64,000 nt of DNA from the NCBI GenBank assembly GCA_030544235.1, contig CM060465.1, positions 11,403,001-11,467,000 of the forward strand. The letters run 5' to 3'. The DNA is from Lepturacanthus savala. Its lineage: Eukaryota > Chordata > Actinopteri > Scombriformes > Trichiuridae. Made by a program: the position numbers and the translations under genes. How positions within the stretch are numbered: the first letter of the stretch is position 1; each line of letters opens with the position of its first letter. Positions 36,245 through 49,689 of the stretch are shown here, piece after piece. A model generated the notes under the pieces. It was not told the DNA's origin and ran no database searches. It saw nothing but the letters and a program-made list of their open reading frames with translations.

Positions 36245-37086
36245 GCTACGACAAAGCGCAGCTCTCTGATCTAGCCCTCTGATTGGTTACATACTACATC
36301 TGTCTCTGTGTGTTACACAATATTTTGACAACTGTCAGTGCTACAGCTGATTATTCGTTTGCCCACCAATGCATACTCACCAGGCAGAGGTAAAAAGGGT
36401 TTTTCAGTAAGGACGAGACAAGAGAGGAGAGGCTGATGCTCCTTCCCTTGTAATACTTTAATACTGATGTACCAAGAAGATCGTCTGTCAAATTAAGAGT
36501 TGCTGCGAGTGCTGGTGTTTTTTCTTTTAGAACAAAATGCAACTGTCAACAACACAGTGTTGTCTATGCATCAGTAATGCAGACGGAATCCAAAATCCAA
36601 AGAGCAATTTTCACCACAGTGTGTTTTGTCTGTTCCAGGGTGTTTTACTGCTGACATTGAATGTAATATTTTACCCTTTGATACGTCCTCTTTGTTTATC
36701 CAGAGCTTGGCTTTTTGTTCAAAAACTGAAAGAATCATGTCTTTCCGAAGTTAAGGCAGCACTACAAAACAAACAAACAACAAAAAAAAACTTCTGGAGC
36801 AGCAAGGTGCATTCTGTAGCTGCAACCTACGTGGTCACAGGTACATCATTACTCAGATATAACTTAAAAGGAAACTGATACTCTAGTATAATTGAATATA
36901 AAGATCTTTTGTAAGTTAGGAAAGAAATGACTCAAGGAGGAATGAAAGGCACAGGGCTCTCCAAAAAAACGGGTTTTTAATAAGTGTAATTAGGAATTTC
37001 AAGCCACTGCAGTGACAGCCAAAGGCACTAAAGGAGATTTCAGGGAAGTTGTAGTGTTACAGGCTTGTGTAAAACAGAAAGGGGGA

Positions 37087-37117
<31 letters not shown>

Positions 37118-38866
37118 TGAAGGAGGGAGAGAGAACGAAAAGGCATAAATATCACTGCCCCAGAGGCTTGTCCCTGGCTCTCTTCCAGTGTTTCACCTGC
37201 TACAAGCAGTTTTTGAAATCAGCGAATCCTGCCTCAAAGAGTAGCAGTTATTCCCATGTTTGGACATAAGAGCAGATTCAATCTCCTCTTTACATCTTTC
37301 GCATTGCTTGGATATTTTCTCCTTGATACTTGCAGAATAAGCTCAATTTATTCAGGTTTGAACTACCGCCATAGCATAAAATGCTTTTTTTTTTTTTTTT
37401 TTTTTTACAAATACTACAAAGACATGTTGTTTATTTGAACATACTTGTTCATCAGTGATATCTGATCGGGAACACTCAACACTCCAGAAAAATGACTGGT
37501 TGCATACAGCAAAAAATACATTATTGCCGGTGCTCTCTACATCTGAAACACTGCTGTCAACAGAAGAAGAGCCTCGCTGCATGTCAACTGTGATTAATGT
37601 GAAGTCCCTCAAAAAATACATCAGATAAACTTTCAAGAGAAAGCTTACGGAAAACACAATTGCCCTGAATGACGGTATTGCTGAATTTCATACAGCTTTT
37701 CCTATCTGTCCCCAATCATTCCAGATGCTTTGTCTCACAAGAATTATGAGACCTTTCTCTCATGAGGAAATTGCTTTTACAGAAACCTCATCCCACTCTT
37801 CAGGCTCCTTTAGACACCATCCAAAGTGTGTGTGTGAGTGTGTGCGCTATATTGTAGGAGTGCTGACACAACCAAATACTGTACCCCTCCTCCTGGACCT
37901 AACACAAGGCGATGGCACACGTCCTGTCACATGTTCCTTCTCTTCTAATTTGTTTGTGTCATGCCCGGCACGCCTGTCTGTGTCGTTTCATGTTGGAGGA
38001 TTGAAGGGTAAGAGGCGGTGGGCTAGTTATTTTTTCTTTTTTTTCTTTTTTTCCCTGTTGTCTTATCTGATAAGGTTGTTATTAACAGTGGTGCTGCCCA
38101 CATTGGTTTCTTGTGACACTGGTGTGATTGATATTGTGTTGAGGCGACGTAAACTTTCCCAGTTCCAAATGAATGGGTGACTCACAAAATGAAGGAAATG
38201 GAAGATGAAAATCAGGATGGGGAACATTAGCAGAGCAGCACAGGGCTGCCATCTGTCTGTGAAGTGACCTTTCAGAAAAAATGTGGTTAGTGTCTATTAA
38301 CCCTCATCTCTTTCTCTCTCTCCCCCCTCTCCACCTTCCTACCATCTCATACTTTCTAGATTTTTTTTTCTGTTTTTACTGAAGCGTATAAATTTGGTGG
38401 CGCAGTGTTCTTTCTGTGAACAACTCAGGGGTATGACCCTATGGGGAATGATTGAAAGACACTTGTCTGAGAGAGACATAAAATCAAATAAAGACCTGAG
38501 CTGACTACGAGCCCGGGGACTGAGCCAGGGAGTTTGTGAGACCTGTATGAACTATAGAGCAGCAGTGCAATGAGCAGAGGGATGCAACAGGAAATATATC
38601 TGCGTGGCAGCAGAGAGGATGCAGTCGGTGTTAGTCGCTCCCTCATTTTATGCACAGTATAGCTTTCCTGTTTTCGCCATGAGCCCCATATTTGATAATT
38701 ATACATTGCCCTTTAATGTGTTTGGATATTGTAGTTGTAATTGTTTTAATTTCCTTATGCACAAAGAAGTGTTGAATGCATGAGTGGGTGCAGTGTGGAA
38801 GGCAAAAAAGCATTTTTCCATAAAAAAATAGAAAACAGATATAATTAATGAATCATTTACCATGGC

Positions 38867-38870
<4 letters not shown>
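36245..38870. other. Non-coding stretch, nothing certain
   Basis: No gene recognised. A GT/GA microsatellite lies at 37087-37118 and a T run at 37384-37406. A 113-codon plus frame at 36537 and a 151-codon plus frame at 37725 lack domain features and cross low-complexity tracts, so I do not call them. Confidence 0.5.
37087..37118. repeat. GT/GA compound microsatellite
   Basis: (GT)n at 37087-37100 runs directly into (GA)n at 37101-37118. Confidence 0.9.

Positions 38871-38928
<58 letters not shown>
38871..38928. repeat. AT dinucleotide microsatellite
   Basis: A pure TA tract of about 58 bp. Confidence 0.96.
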
Positions 38929-38929
<1 letters not shown>

Positions 38930-41699
38930 TTTATTGCTCTTCTTGTGATGCATTTGTGATTTGTGTCAGTGTCAGATGCCCCAATGGTGAGTTCATTTTT
39001 AACCGTAACTCTGCAACCTCAATTATAGAAGCACTGAAGTATACTGAAATCTTAAGGGTTCTAACTTTAAAACAGTATCAATCAATAATTTATTACTTTT
39101 ACAATATGAAAAAGGACCAAAAATACTATGTTTACACTGCAAAACTTAGCACTTGATTCTGATGTAATGCTCAGTTTTGTTTTTTTCCCCCCAGCTTTTC
39201 AAATTATTTTTTAAATGTGGCCAGGAGCAATTCTATGATCAGAGGTTTAGGGCTGCTGAGCACCCAGAGAGCAGCCTGGCCAGGCAAGATAAATTTCACT
39301 TTTTTCATTTTGTATTTTAACGGAATTTATTTATGAAAGAGAAGCACCACTTTTTTGCGGGAAAGTCTGACTAAACCATCAAATCTGAAGGTTAATTAAA
39401 TGGTGAGACACAGCAAAAAAGGAATGGGTTGGAATAATAAAAGAAATTGTGATTTTGAGGGGAAGACAATTCATTTCGATACAACAGCTCCTCAATATAC
39501 ATGATATATGTATAAATGTACATGTGCTTCTGGAAAGCATTTATTGTGTGGAGAATACATAACTTCTATCATATGTTATGTCAAATTATACTGTGAATGG
39601 AATCTTTGTCAGTTTAACAGTTTTTCATGCCACTTTTCTGTCTTTGTGTTCCTACCTGGTTTTTCCTGAACTTTTTCATCTCCTTCCACTTCTTGTCTGC
39701 GTCTTTGGACTGGCAATCATACACAAATAGATTGTCTTCAACATAATGATGTCTAAAATACACAATGACTGATGCATAGATCCACATCATTTAGTCACAC
39801 TTGAGCAAAAAGATCAGACCTGGGTCACTCTGGCCAACACTTGCACTTGTAGTCTATGTCAGTTGTAATAATGAATAAATCATCTTCTTTTGCAGTTCAC
39901 AACAACTCAGATGACTTCAGTGTCTTTGAGTTATTAGTGGTCGTAAGTAAACTTGGTGCCAAGTGTCTTTCAGATAAAGTTCTGATGCTAAATGTAAACT
40001 AGCTGCAAAGCACTAAAACCATCAAAGCTGCTGAGTTGGGTGATGGAGACCAAAACTAAACAAAAAGGAGAGCAGTACATTTGTGGCCACAAATAACTCC
40101 AAATGAATGCTAAGTATGTTGCTCGGTGTGTAAATGTACAACTGTTTGATAACGTTTGTCAACTTAATGACATTTACAGCTTGTTGTGTTGACCCACCCC
40201 CAAGTGGCCAGAAATCAATTAATGCAGTCTCAATACAGTCTTTTCTATTGCCAGACATGTATAAAATGAAATAGGGTTCTATACTGTTCCTCCTAACTCC
40301 CTCCTATGGTTTGTCATTATTTGTGTGAACATGTGTGCACACATGGCCACTTGTGAAGGAACGCTGGTCTCTGCTGCAATGAGTGAGAGAGAGCGGTGAG
40401 CACACAGACTGGGCCACAGGCAGAGCTATCGATTGTTCTCGTCAAGGTCCAGGGATATAGATGAGTTACAAAACCACGATTAATTACAAATCACTTCTGC
40501 CATGAAAGTCGATTAGAGCAAAAAGCAGAAAAAGTCTGTATCAAACAAAGAAAAGTGCACATTTCTTGCCCAAAGATGTCTTTCGCATGGCAGGCCCCGT
40601 CTTGTCCTTTATCTACTGAGTTATTAGGTTTATGTGAGTCCTGTTTAATTAAAGTTAAGTCTTTTTTTGCATTATTTGTTGCTTCGTTCATCTGTAATTA
40701 CAAGTGTGGACAAATTAATGCAGATGCATGTTTTATCCATATTCAATAAGCATGTTCCACTGCCTTATTGCTGAGCACATAATCAATTCCCCAAGACACA
40801 TGATAAATGATGGTCTATAATGGTGCATATACTCAACATGTGTTGAGCCGTATGCTAATGTGCATATAAAATGGTGGGGCATCGTGATACAGTCATGAGC
40901 AGGTGCAGGATTTACAATGATCCACAGGCAGGTTCACAGACGGTACCTGTCAGCGCCACTTGAGAGTCCCTGCTGTCTCAGACAGGTTGCAGTGTAGCCG
41001 TGCTTTGCATTAAAATTGCAAGCAACATTCTCTTCAACTGCACACAGGCTCTGTTGGATTCAGGCAAAATATGGTGTTCTTACACCTTAAACTACACAAA
41101 CCTTTTTTTCCTTCGGGTCTCACCCACTATTGCTTCTATTCTCACTTCATTCCGCCCTCTGTCTTTCAGTACAGTTTTGCATCCATCTCTGAAACTCTGC
41201 TTTTTCTATTGTATTTTTAGAAAGAGACCACTGTCTATGATTAATGTTTGGTGTATAGCTGTACGTATCCACAAAGGTGCAGCAGGGGAGGCTCCTGTGC
41301 TATTTTGAAGAGGTAGCAGTGCAAATCTGCCAAGGAAAGACTTGTGGCTGCACATCAGTTCTACATCCTCCCTGACCTGTCCAGTGTGCCACAGAGAATT
41401 CTAGGCTCAGATTGTTGTTTGTTCAGCCATCTGCACACTCACCAAAATCCAACAAACCCGCCAGCTGGGAGGAGTGGCCTGGTGTGTGCTGCCGTTGCCA
41501 GCCTGGTGGGCTGTGACCATGGTCTGCAGGATGAGAAAACACAGGGCAGGGCTCCAGGGAAGATACCAGGTTTGAAATGTACAGTAGAGGGATATGGGGA
41601 CATGGGTGTATACAGATGGAGAGGGCAAGAAGTTCAGACCATTTCATAAAGACCCCCTCCCCCAACACTCTAAACTTATTGCAGCACAACTACATTGTC
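38929..41699. other. Non-coding unique stretch
   Basis: About 2.8 kb without a gene. A perfect 16-bp palindrome CTCAACATGTGTTGAG sits at 40832-40847, followed by an octamer-like ATGCTAAT and TATAAAA. A GC-richer patch at 41340-41660 has open frames on both strands but no recognisable domain. Confidence 0.5.
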
Positions 41700-43410
41700 A
41701 GCCTTAACTAAAAGCTTTATCATGAAGTTCTACTCTACTGAAACAGGAAGCTGGTTCCACAGGAGAAGACTCTGATAGTTCAAAGCTCTGCTTCCCATTT
41801 TACTTTTAGAGACTCCTACTTTATATTTTCATATGGTATATTAAGGCAAAATCAAAAATATGCAATACCAGATTAAAGGGTTTTATATATAGGTAAGATA
41901 TGATGGTGGCTTATGATTAAGAGCATTGTAATGTGAAGAGGATGATTTTGAATTGTATTCCTGGTCTTACCAGCCACCAGTTCAGCGAAGCTAAGATTGA
42001 TGAAATATGATTGCTTTTTCTGGTTCTTGTCAATATATGCACACCACCATTCTTGTTGGAGTAGCCTGGCAATAAGGAATTGCAGTAATCCAACATAGAA
42101 GTAACAAATACGCAGACTAGCTTTTCTGCATATTTTAGAGACATGAAGTCTGCTATGTTAAATAGGTGAAGGGAGGCATATATCCTTGATATTTGTTTTA
42201 GGTGGGAATTGAATTGACATATTTTCTTCAAAGATAGGGTAATGGCATCCAAAGGAGCTACATCAGTACAGAGTGTGCATATAAGGTGTTTAGACCCAAG
42301 AAAAGACCCTCAGTTTGGTCTCTTTTCAGTAACAGAAAGTTTAACATTTATAGTTGTAAGTAAGTAAGTACATTTTGCTAGCTGGTTGGCATTGTCTGGC
42401 TTAACTTATAAATACAACGGGGTATCATCTGCATAACAAGTGATATACTGTTTCTTAATATTTCCTAAAAAAAGCAAATAAGGTGAATCGTATTGGTCCA
42501 AGCACTGAACCCTGTGGAACTCTGTATCTAACATTTTCCCACATTGAGGAGTAATTGTCAAAGTGAAGAACCTGAAATCGATTGGAACATAGGATTTAAA
42601 CCAGTTTAATGCAGTCCCTTTCATACTGATTAGATGGTCTAATCTCCATAATAGGATCGGATTGTCAATGGTGTCAAACGCAGCACTGGGGTCTGACTGA
42701 ACAAGTATGGAAAGAAGTCCTTTTTCCCCATGCATTGACAAGGTCATTTGAAAATTGTAGTGCTGTCTTTGTGCTATGATGCACTCTAAATCCTGACTGT
42801 AAATCCTCATATAAACTGTTGTGTAGAAAATTATACAACTGTTTGGTGACTGCTTTCTCCTGAATCCTAGAAAGAAGAGAAGGTTCGATATATAGGTGTA
42901 GGTGGCTAAAACATTTGAATCAAGAACAGGATTTTTGACAAGTGGTTTAATTACAGCTACTCTAAATGACTGTGGTTCATAACTAGATAATCAGAACATT
43001 TAACATATCCAGCAGGGAAGTGTCAATCAAAGAAAAAAAAATCTTTTTTAAGCAGTCAGGTTGGTATAGAGTCTAAGAAACAGGTTGATGTTTTGGATGA
43101 AGAAAAGCATTTAAGCTAGTTCAGGAAGGTTTATTGGACAAAAAGGAGTATAATTATATATGTCTTTTTCATCTGTCTCTAAAGGTTCCTGTATTTGAAG
43201 GTAAATTGCTGCCAGTTGAGGGCAAGAGGTGATTAATTCTGTCTCTAATAGTCAGAATTTTATTATTGAAGAAGCTCATGAAGTACTTACTCCTGGGAGC
43301 CATAGGAATACGTGGATCAATAGAGTTGTGACTCTTTGTCAGTGTGGCTAAAGTGATGAGTAGAAATCTAGGGTCGTCAAGTATGATGGATGAATGAGAT
43401 ATATGCAGTC
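41700..43410 (-). mobile_element. Decayed L2/CR1-type LINE, 5' truncated
   Basis: Minus-strand LINE remnant. RT fragments lie at 42810-42406 (PSAAFDTIDNPILLWRLDHL and CYADDTPLYL) and the thumb/C-terminal region at 42252-41917 (LEYC-like MLDYCNSLLPGYSNK). The 3' non-coding part near 41740-41830 has CTGGTTCCACAGGAG and TTTACTTTTAGAGACTCC phrases, also seen in fish LINE 3' ends. Upstream, to about 43410, non-RT ORF2 sequence can still be followed by phrase but not by frame. It has many stops and frameshifts and is much more diverged than the LINE at 1-4870. Confidence 0.75.
41917..42810 (-). pseudogene. Reverse transcriptase pseudogene of a LINE
   Basis: Two surviving frames. The first (42810-42406, 134 codons) covers RT motifs 2 to 5: SILVQSDPSAAFDTIDN, GTALNWFKSY, and the active-site motif YADDTPLYL with both aspartates. 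The GVPQGS block is corrupted to a form around HRVQCLDQYDSPYLLF. The second (42252-41917, 111 codons) covers the region after the active site, IYASLHLFN through GVHILTRTRKSNHI, LASLNWW. Between them lies about 150 bp with no open frame. No function is possible. Confidence 0.75.
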
Positions 43411-46400
43411 ACAATTCATAACTCCTCTTCCTGACTCTGATAGGCATGCCTGGGCACACAGAGCTCTGCAATGTATTCTACTTTAAGAAGCTGATTTCAT
43501 ATACAGCCATTTCAGAGGACTGCATTGGCATGAAGCAAATGGGCTAAACAGATCAACAGCAAACCCCACCCCACCCCCCTCTCTCTTTGCCTTGCACTCT
43601 CTGAGTCTCTGCTTGCATTCCCTCTGTTTTATTGTGACAAGACACAGCAAGTCAGAGCTTGAATACCAACACAATGATTTCTTGACAGTCTCCCTTTATT
43701 TGTCTGGTATCACCCTGATAAGATGATTTTCACTCTCTGGGTTTGTTTTGTCTTGGCAGCGATGGCCTGGATGAGTGAGCTCATCCCCCCCTCTCTCATT
43801 TTTGTCTTTCAATCAGTTGTGGTTCTCCTATCTTCTAGACCACATTGGATACATTTGTGGAGATGTGATACTTCATCACAGTCTGATGTTGGTTATTCTG
43901 CAATTTCCCTATGTTGTCTCTCCCATTAACAGGCCACTGATGGACATCTGGAGGCTTATTTTGTTGCTGTCTAGCGTCAACACTTGTGTATAATATGAAA
44001 TAATAATTAGCGTGGTCAGAATGTGCATGCAAAATTAACATGCTAGAGAGCATTTGGATAGGATGACTCATAGGGAGATAAAATTGGGTCAGTTAATGAA
44101 AATTATAGCCATGTTATGTTGTCAAAGCCCTCTCTGGTATTTGCAATGTGTATTGAGCTGAAGAAAACATGGTTATAGGTTAGCAGTAGCCTGCAAATGT
44201 TAGATGATAAACCCCCCAAATAATCCATTAATTTATTGTAAGTCATAAAACAGCCTCCCAGACAACTTTGAGAAATGCTCTAGAGAGGTGGATAGAAATC
44301 TGGAGCCCATATCATAACAGTGCCAGACACATTTCACACAGGATAGAACTGAGACTAGATATGTTGGTATGACCCAGCACTCAGAATAAAGCCTATCTCT
44401 CCACACTACCAGCTTTACCCACGTGTCTCCTTCCAGCGCTGGAAGAGGAGTTAATTGTTATCCTGATGGTGTCAGGTAGCAGAATTGATCAACGTTAAAG
44501 GATCATTCCCTGTGACATTACCCCTTGAGAAGGAAAGGCAAACTATGAGAAAGATCTGTTAGTCTGTTTCCGTGACATCTGACAAGGTAAAAGGACAACC
44601 TTCGATTGCTTGTGCTCTGTCGGAATCACAAAATCAATAGTCCAGCATTGCTCATATACTCATCAGCCATCCTATTAAAGCATAAAGATTAAACAGATCA
44701 ACCACTGCCACTTCAGGACACACTTGACTCCCCTTGGTTTTATTTCACAAGATTCTAACAAGGCTGCCAGTCTGAATGTTCAGGGTTTATAGTCAGTGCA
44801 GAGGGTTATTTTGCATGATATGACACACAGTGCAGTGTCGGCATGGTTGACACTGACATTCGAAAAGGTTGGGGTCATTAAAAAAGAATCAGCTGTGCCT
44901 ATATGTTTCTTATACCATGAACCTGCATGACAGATAATTAAAATTTTCAGTTCACCAGTGCCTTGATGCTTATATGTGAACCACTTGTCTGATAAACTAA
45001 ATTTAGTGTAAAGGTTAGCACGAATATGATGAATCATGAATACATTTTGCACCACTGTGACAGTGAGAGTAATTTTTAATAGTGAGATTGTTTGAGTTTG
45101 AAAATACTTCTTTACAATTAAAGAGTTGAAATCATCATTACTGTATGATATTATTAACATATTCATTTCATAATTCCTTGTGTTTCTGTGTTATTATTGA
45201 AATAATGACTACTGTGAGTGGCAACAGCTGCTCTGTTCTCCCCTCTCTTCTGTCTGCAGCTGATCTGATTATTCTTTGTGTTGCATTAATCATCCTCTCA
45301 TCATTCCAGACATGTTGTTCGGCACCTGTCCACCAGCTGTCACTATTGAGTTTAGCGTTTCATTTCATCACCTGAGCAAATCATCTGCTTACCAACTGTT
45401 TTTTGTAATGTAATCTATCACTCTCCAAAATATCATAGATAGATTTGTATATGTATTTTTTACTACTTTACTATTGTTTTTGATCCCCTGGGGATTCTGT
45501 GGTTGAGCTGTACTTGGTGACTTTCCTGCATACGACAGCGAGGATCGAAAAAAATGGGAATAAATATGAAACTGTTCAGATTTTTTCCTATAAAAGTGCT
45601 GGCACAACCGGCAGCCCAGTGAAGCTGTAACAAGGACACAGATAAATACTGTGTTTATCTAGAGTATTAAAAGAAATGCATGGAGCCCACATCTAATGAG
45701 ATCCTCCAGCAGTGTGAGAACTGAGGCAAAGATTAGAGATGTTACCATCTGCTGTGGTTTGTTGTTTAGAGAGTGTGAGGACTGTGATGAAAAATGTCGC
45801 ATCAAGTATTAAATGTAGACATTTTTTATTGCAACAAAACAAACCTCATACTGTGTTTGACCTGTTTTGATACGAGCACTGTGAATTTCTCAGAGCAGGT
45901 GGCGAGAATAATTCAGTGATATAAAGCAATTATGTATGGGATGTCCTGGTTCCACTGCACTATATATGTTATCTGCAGGTAAAGAGAACACACTGTAGCG
46001 GTAGGATTTGTTTTGTGAAGTGGGGCTTAAAAGCACGTTCTAAGTCTCATAACAGATTCTGCATCATTTTGAAATGTTGTCATCACTCTTTGGATACTGG
46101 GTTATCATGCTGCCCGCAGTTTGCAGCTCTTAAATGAAGTGACTGCAATCACAATGTAAATAGATGGCTACCTGTTCCTCTCACTGCATTTATGGTCAAT
46201 AAAAAATTCATGGAAAGAAACACATATGCAAGTTTGCAGATTACCCACATTCAGATGCGTGTGATGAAGACGTTTTAAGTCACTTGGATTAAATTCCTCA
46301 CCCTCTTTCTTACAGGATAAATGCAGCGGGAGACAACAAAATGCAAATACCTCTACATAAATTCTATCTTGACCTGTGTAATAACAACATAGCCCCACTT

Positions 46401-46707
46401 AATGACTAAAGGCATATCGACCATGGAACCCTGATTCTCTCCCAGAACACAATGGAATGAACAATACTGCAGAGCGAGACCTGGCATTGCAGAAAGAATG
46501 CCTGGTGTTCGTCATTCATCATGTTGATTAGAGAGATCAATTCACATTTGTGCATTCCTTGGCTTCCTCTCAGGCATATTTCAGGGCTGTGTCATGTGGC
46601 AAAACCTATCCAAGTTCACTGTTTCACATCATACATGCAGACAGAGAAATCCACTGGTTAGACTCTTACACAACGGTGCTTTTGTTACGCCAACAATTTT
46701 TTGTAAT
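43411..46707. other. Long non-coding unique stretch
   Basis: About 3.3 kb with no gene recognised. A mixed-composition patch at about 45190-45380 (TGCATTAATCATCCTC, CACCTGTCCACCAGCTGTCA) contains E-box and TAAT motifs and might be regulatory. A 128-codon minus frame at 45166-44780 has no recognisable domain. Confidence 0.5.
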
Positions 46708-46719
46708 ACATAAAAGGGG
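46708..46719. repeat. Target-site duplication of the SINE (left)
   Basis: ACATAAAAGGGG, identical to 47089-47100. Confidence 0.93.
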
Positions 46720-47088
46720 GGGGTGACACGGTGGCGCAGGGGTTAGCGCTGTTGCCTCACAGCAAGAAGGTCGCAGGTTCAAGACCTCCTTGGTCCGGGG
46801 TCTGGGACCTTTCTGTGTGGAGTTTGCATGTTCTCCCCGTGTCTGCGTGGGTTTTCACCGGGTACTCCGGCTTCCTCCCACAGTCCAAAAACATGCTCAG
46901 GTTAATTGGCAACTCTAAATTGCCCATAGGTGTGAGTGTGTGAGTGAATGGTGTGTGTGCCCCACGATTGGCTGGCGACCATCTGGGGTGTATCCCTGCC
47001 TCTCGCCGTAACACGCTGGGATAGGCTCCAGCAGACCCCTGCGACCCTAATGAGGAATAAGCAGGTATAGAAAATGACTGACTGACTG
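46720..47088 (+). mobile_element. V-SINE (DANA/mermaid-like) with perfect target duplication
   Basis: A full-length copy: the 5' head GACACGGTGGCGCAGGGGTT (preceded by TG), B box GGTTCAAGACC, V-SINE core GTGTGGAGTTTGCATGTTCT, body as in the 35844-36198 copy, and the tail ACTGACTGACTGAC. The 12-bp direct repeat ACATAAAAGGGG at 46708-46719 and 47089-47100 flanks it. Same subfamily as the other copy. A pol III promoter is implied by the tRNA-like head. Open frames on either strand are not genes. Confidence 0.95.
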
Positions 47089-47100
47089 ACATAAAAGGGG
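47089..47100. repeat. Target-site duplication of the SINE (right)
   Basis: ACATAAAAGGGG, identical to 46708-46719. Confidence 0.93.
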
Positions 47101-49689
47101 ACATTTTCAGAGCCTGGGTGTATCCAAATCCATGCTGTAGTACCCCTCAGACCTTTTAGAGGGCAGTGTAGCTCTATGAAAAAAACTGGTGCTACCAATA
47201 GGGAGAAAAAAGATTTGTTTCTCTGAATTCTATCCCTCATTAGGTTCCATGTAGTGCTGAATAACTTGCTGCATCTATCCATTAAAGTCCCTCTTTCTGT
47301 ATACCGCTCACATTAAACACAGGTATGGTGCCTCACTGAATGAATGCAGGATGAAATTTGACCTCATTCCAGTCCTATTTTGCTGAAGCTCATTGCTATG
47401 GAGGCATTCATTGGGTTGTTTTTTGTGTGATTGAAATGTTATATTCATATAGTCACAAAAGTTCTTGGAGAAAGACTATCAGACTGGACATTGCATTTTT
47501 TTTTGTTGGTTTCCACAAACACCATTTGTGTTTACAACACATTTTTTGACCACTAGCACATTCAGTACAACACTGGCAAATCAGGTGACACGTTCAGAAT
47601 CCAAATCTGCCGATATTCACCTGCTAATGCTATGACAGCTTGTTAGCTTATTCATCCTGCAGGAGGATATGGGAGTTGACAGAATGAGCTGAAGTTCATG
47701 TCTCCAGGCTCTACCCTTGTCTACTCGGCTCCCTGCTTCGTCAAGGAGACTTAATTCATTGTGAAGAGCAATCATCTGTGGGGTTAAAGTGCAACAAGTG
47801 CATTGACCTTTTTGTTGGCCTTTGCCACTCAGCTGTCTTTAACCTATAACCCTGAGCTCAACCACTCTATGATGGTTCCACTTTGTCAGATGAGCAATTC
47901 CCCATAGACACTGAATGTTTTGTATCTGAATAGAATTACTATTTTATATACAAATACAGTCTAATCTTACATTTTCTATAGTGTTAAGTAGATATCACTC
48001 ATTGTGCAAACAATACAAATAACGAGAAGATTAAAGAAGCACTAAAAAACAGGTAGCCCTATTTGGCAGTATCAGCAACTCCATATATTTGGACCTTTCT
48101 GTCTCCCTTTCATCGACTGTTTTAGATAACAACTAGGCTCCACCATAAAGTAAACTCCAACTGATGTATTGAGATTTTAATTGTGGGGACTTATTTTGCT
48201 GGCAGTCCTCCTTAAGGAGAAGGAACAAAAGGCCTGCCTGTCTGCCCTCTTTGCCTCCCTCGCAGTTGATAATCAATGGAGGGACAGAGCTGCCAGCTAT
48301 TGACTGAGAAGAGATGAATGACACTGTTCCCACAGGGTCCATTTGAATTTTGACAGGCAGGATTCAGAAGTCCTAGCCCTCCTTTGATGGTGCCAGGAAG
48401 AAGGCTTTTCACTGACACACTGAAGGTAATACCTAGTGCTGATACAGGGTTATGAGCGGACTGAAATACATTAAGCTGCAGACTTGTTAGAGATCATGTG
48501 TAAGCAGTTTAAATCACTGCGTACTTTATTCATTGAATACAACGTTTGCAGCTGTATTATATCCATTCTTAATGGGAGCTGAATCGATGGAATTGAGCAC
48601 TTTGTGGAACACATGTCAACAGACAGAAAAAGGACTTTCACCTGGCCACTGTGCCAGAAAACCTCCATACAGCTGTCATTCTTTCTTTTTCTTGTACTTT
48701 CTTGGTCTCTGCTATCTCCACCACACATAGGCATAAACGTTACCTCTTTTTTATACATATTGTGGATCATCACCTTAGCTGGAATTATCTGGAGGCATAT
48801 CAGCTTCAATCGGCAGCCCTCACTCCCATGTGTCTGATGTTCCAATTTTTTGGGGCGTGCAAGTGGGGGATCCTGTTAATGCTTTAGCAAGCTGTATACT
48901 GGCAGATACACCTGGTTGTCATGGATGATCACCCTATTCTGGGCAAACAAACTAAGCTGCCTGTAGACCCAGTAATCCGGCAATATTACATATTATTAAG
49001 ACTCTACAGCATGGCACCCTGGGTAGGATTAAAATATTTTTTTTTCCTTTTATTACATATATCCTTACTATAGCAATCAGAATGGCTGTCAACACCACTG
49101 ACTTAAAAGAAAAAAATGTTGGTATGGAAATATCATGCTTCACATAGAGGTGAGTTAAGTAAAGCAGTAAAGGTGGGTGCCATAAAAACAAAATAATGTT
49201 GCAAAATGGTTCGTTGGGCTGAGGGGAACTGCACTGTCAGGCTCATATTACAGGAAGTCATTTGGCCTGTCGTGACTATAAAAATATTGATTGTCAGTAT
49301 TAAGGTTGTGATTATAAACTCACAATTGTCTAACCATGACCAATTTATAACCATTGTGGTTATAAACTCAGGTTTATAACCAGATACCCACTCAAAAATA
49401 TGGTTAGACAACTAAAGTACCTGGTAACAAAAAAAGGTTTCATTAGGGAAATATCATGTGCACATTTAATAAAATTGCAAATGTTAATGTTGTATATAGA
49501 TGTTGTGATATGTGTCAACCATTGTTTTTTATAGGAGCACATTTGAAACCCAGAGTTGCTGCATGTTGGAGTTAAGACCTTTAACATAAGCAGTTTGGGT
49601 TGTTTGAACCTCTGAAACCTAGCATAAGTTTGTTACCAAGCTTTTAAATCTTTGGATTAATAATTTCAAAATCATCAACCAGCACACTT
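47101..49689. other. Non-coding unique stretch
   Basis: About 2.6 kb. The patch 48130-48460 looks like conserved non-coding sequence (TTGATAATCAATGGAGGG). At 49310-49411 there is a cluster of TTATAAAC and GGTTATA motifs with inverted arms. The frames around 48471-48887 have no recognisable domain. Confidence 0.5.

Noticed and set aside
36537..36878. 113-codon plus frame
   Set aside because: No family resemblance; contains an A-rich low-complexity end.
37725..38180. 151-codon plus frame
   Set aside because: Includes a poly-T derived run of phenylalanines and no recognisable domain.
41344..41689. Overlapping open frames on both strands in a GC-richer patch
   Set aside because: Considered as an exon, but no splice sites or domain could be supported on either strand.
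46731..47282. Frames inside and around the V-SINE
   Set aside because: The SINE is a pol III transcript unit; the same frame recurs at 35827 because the SINE is repeated, not because a gene is.
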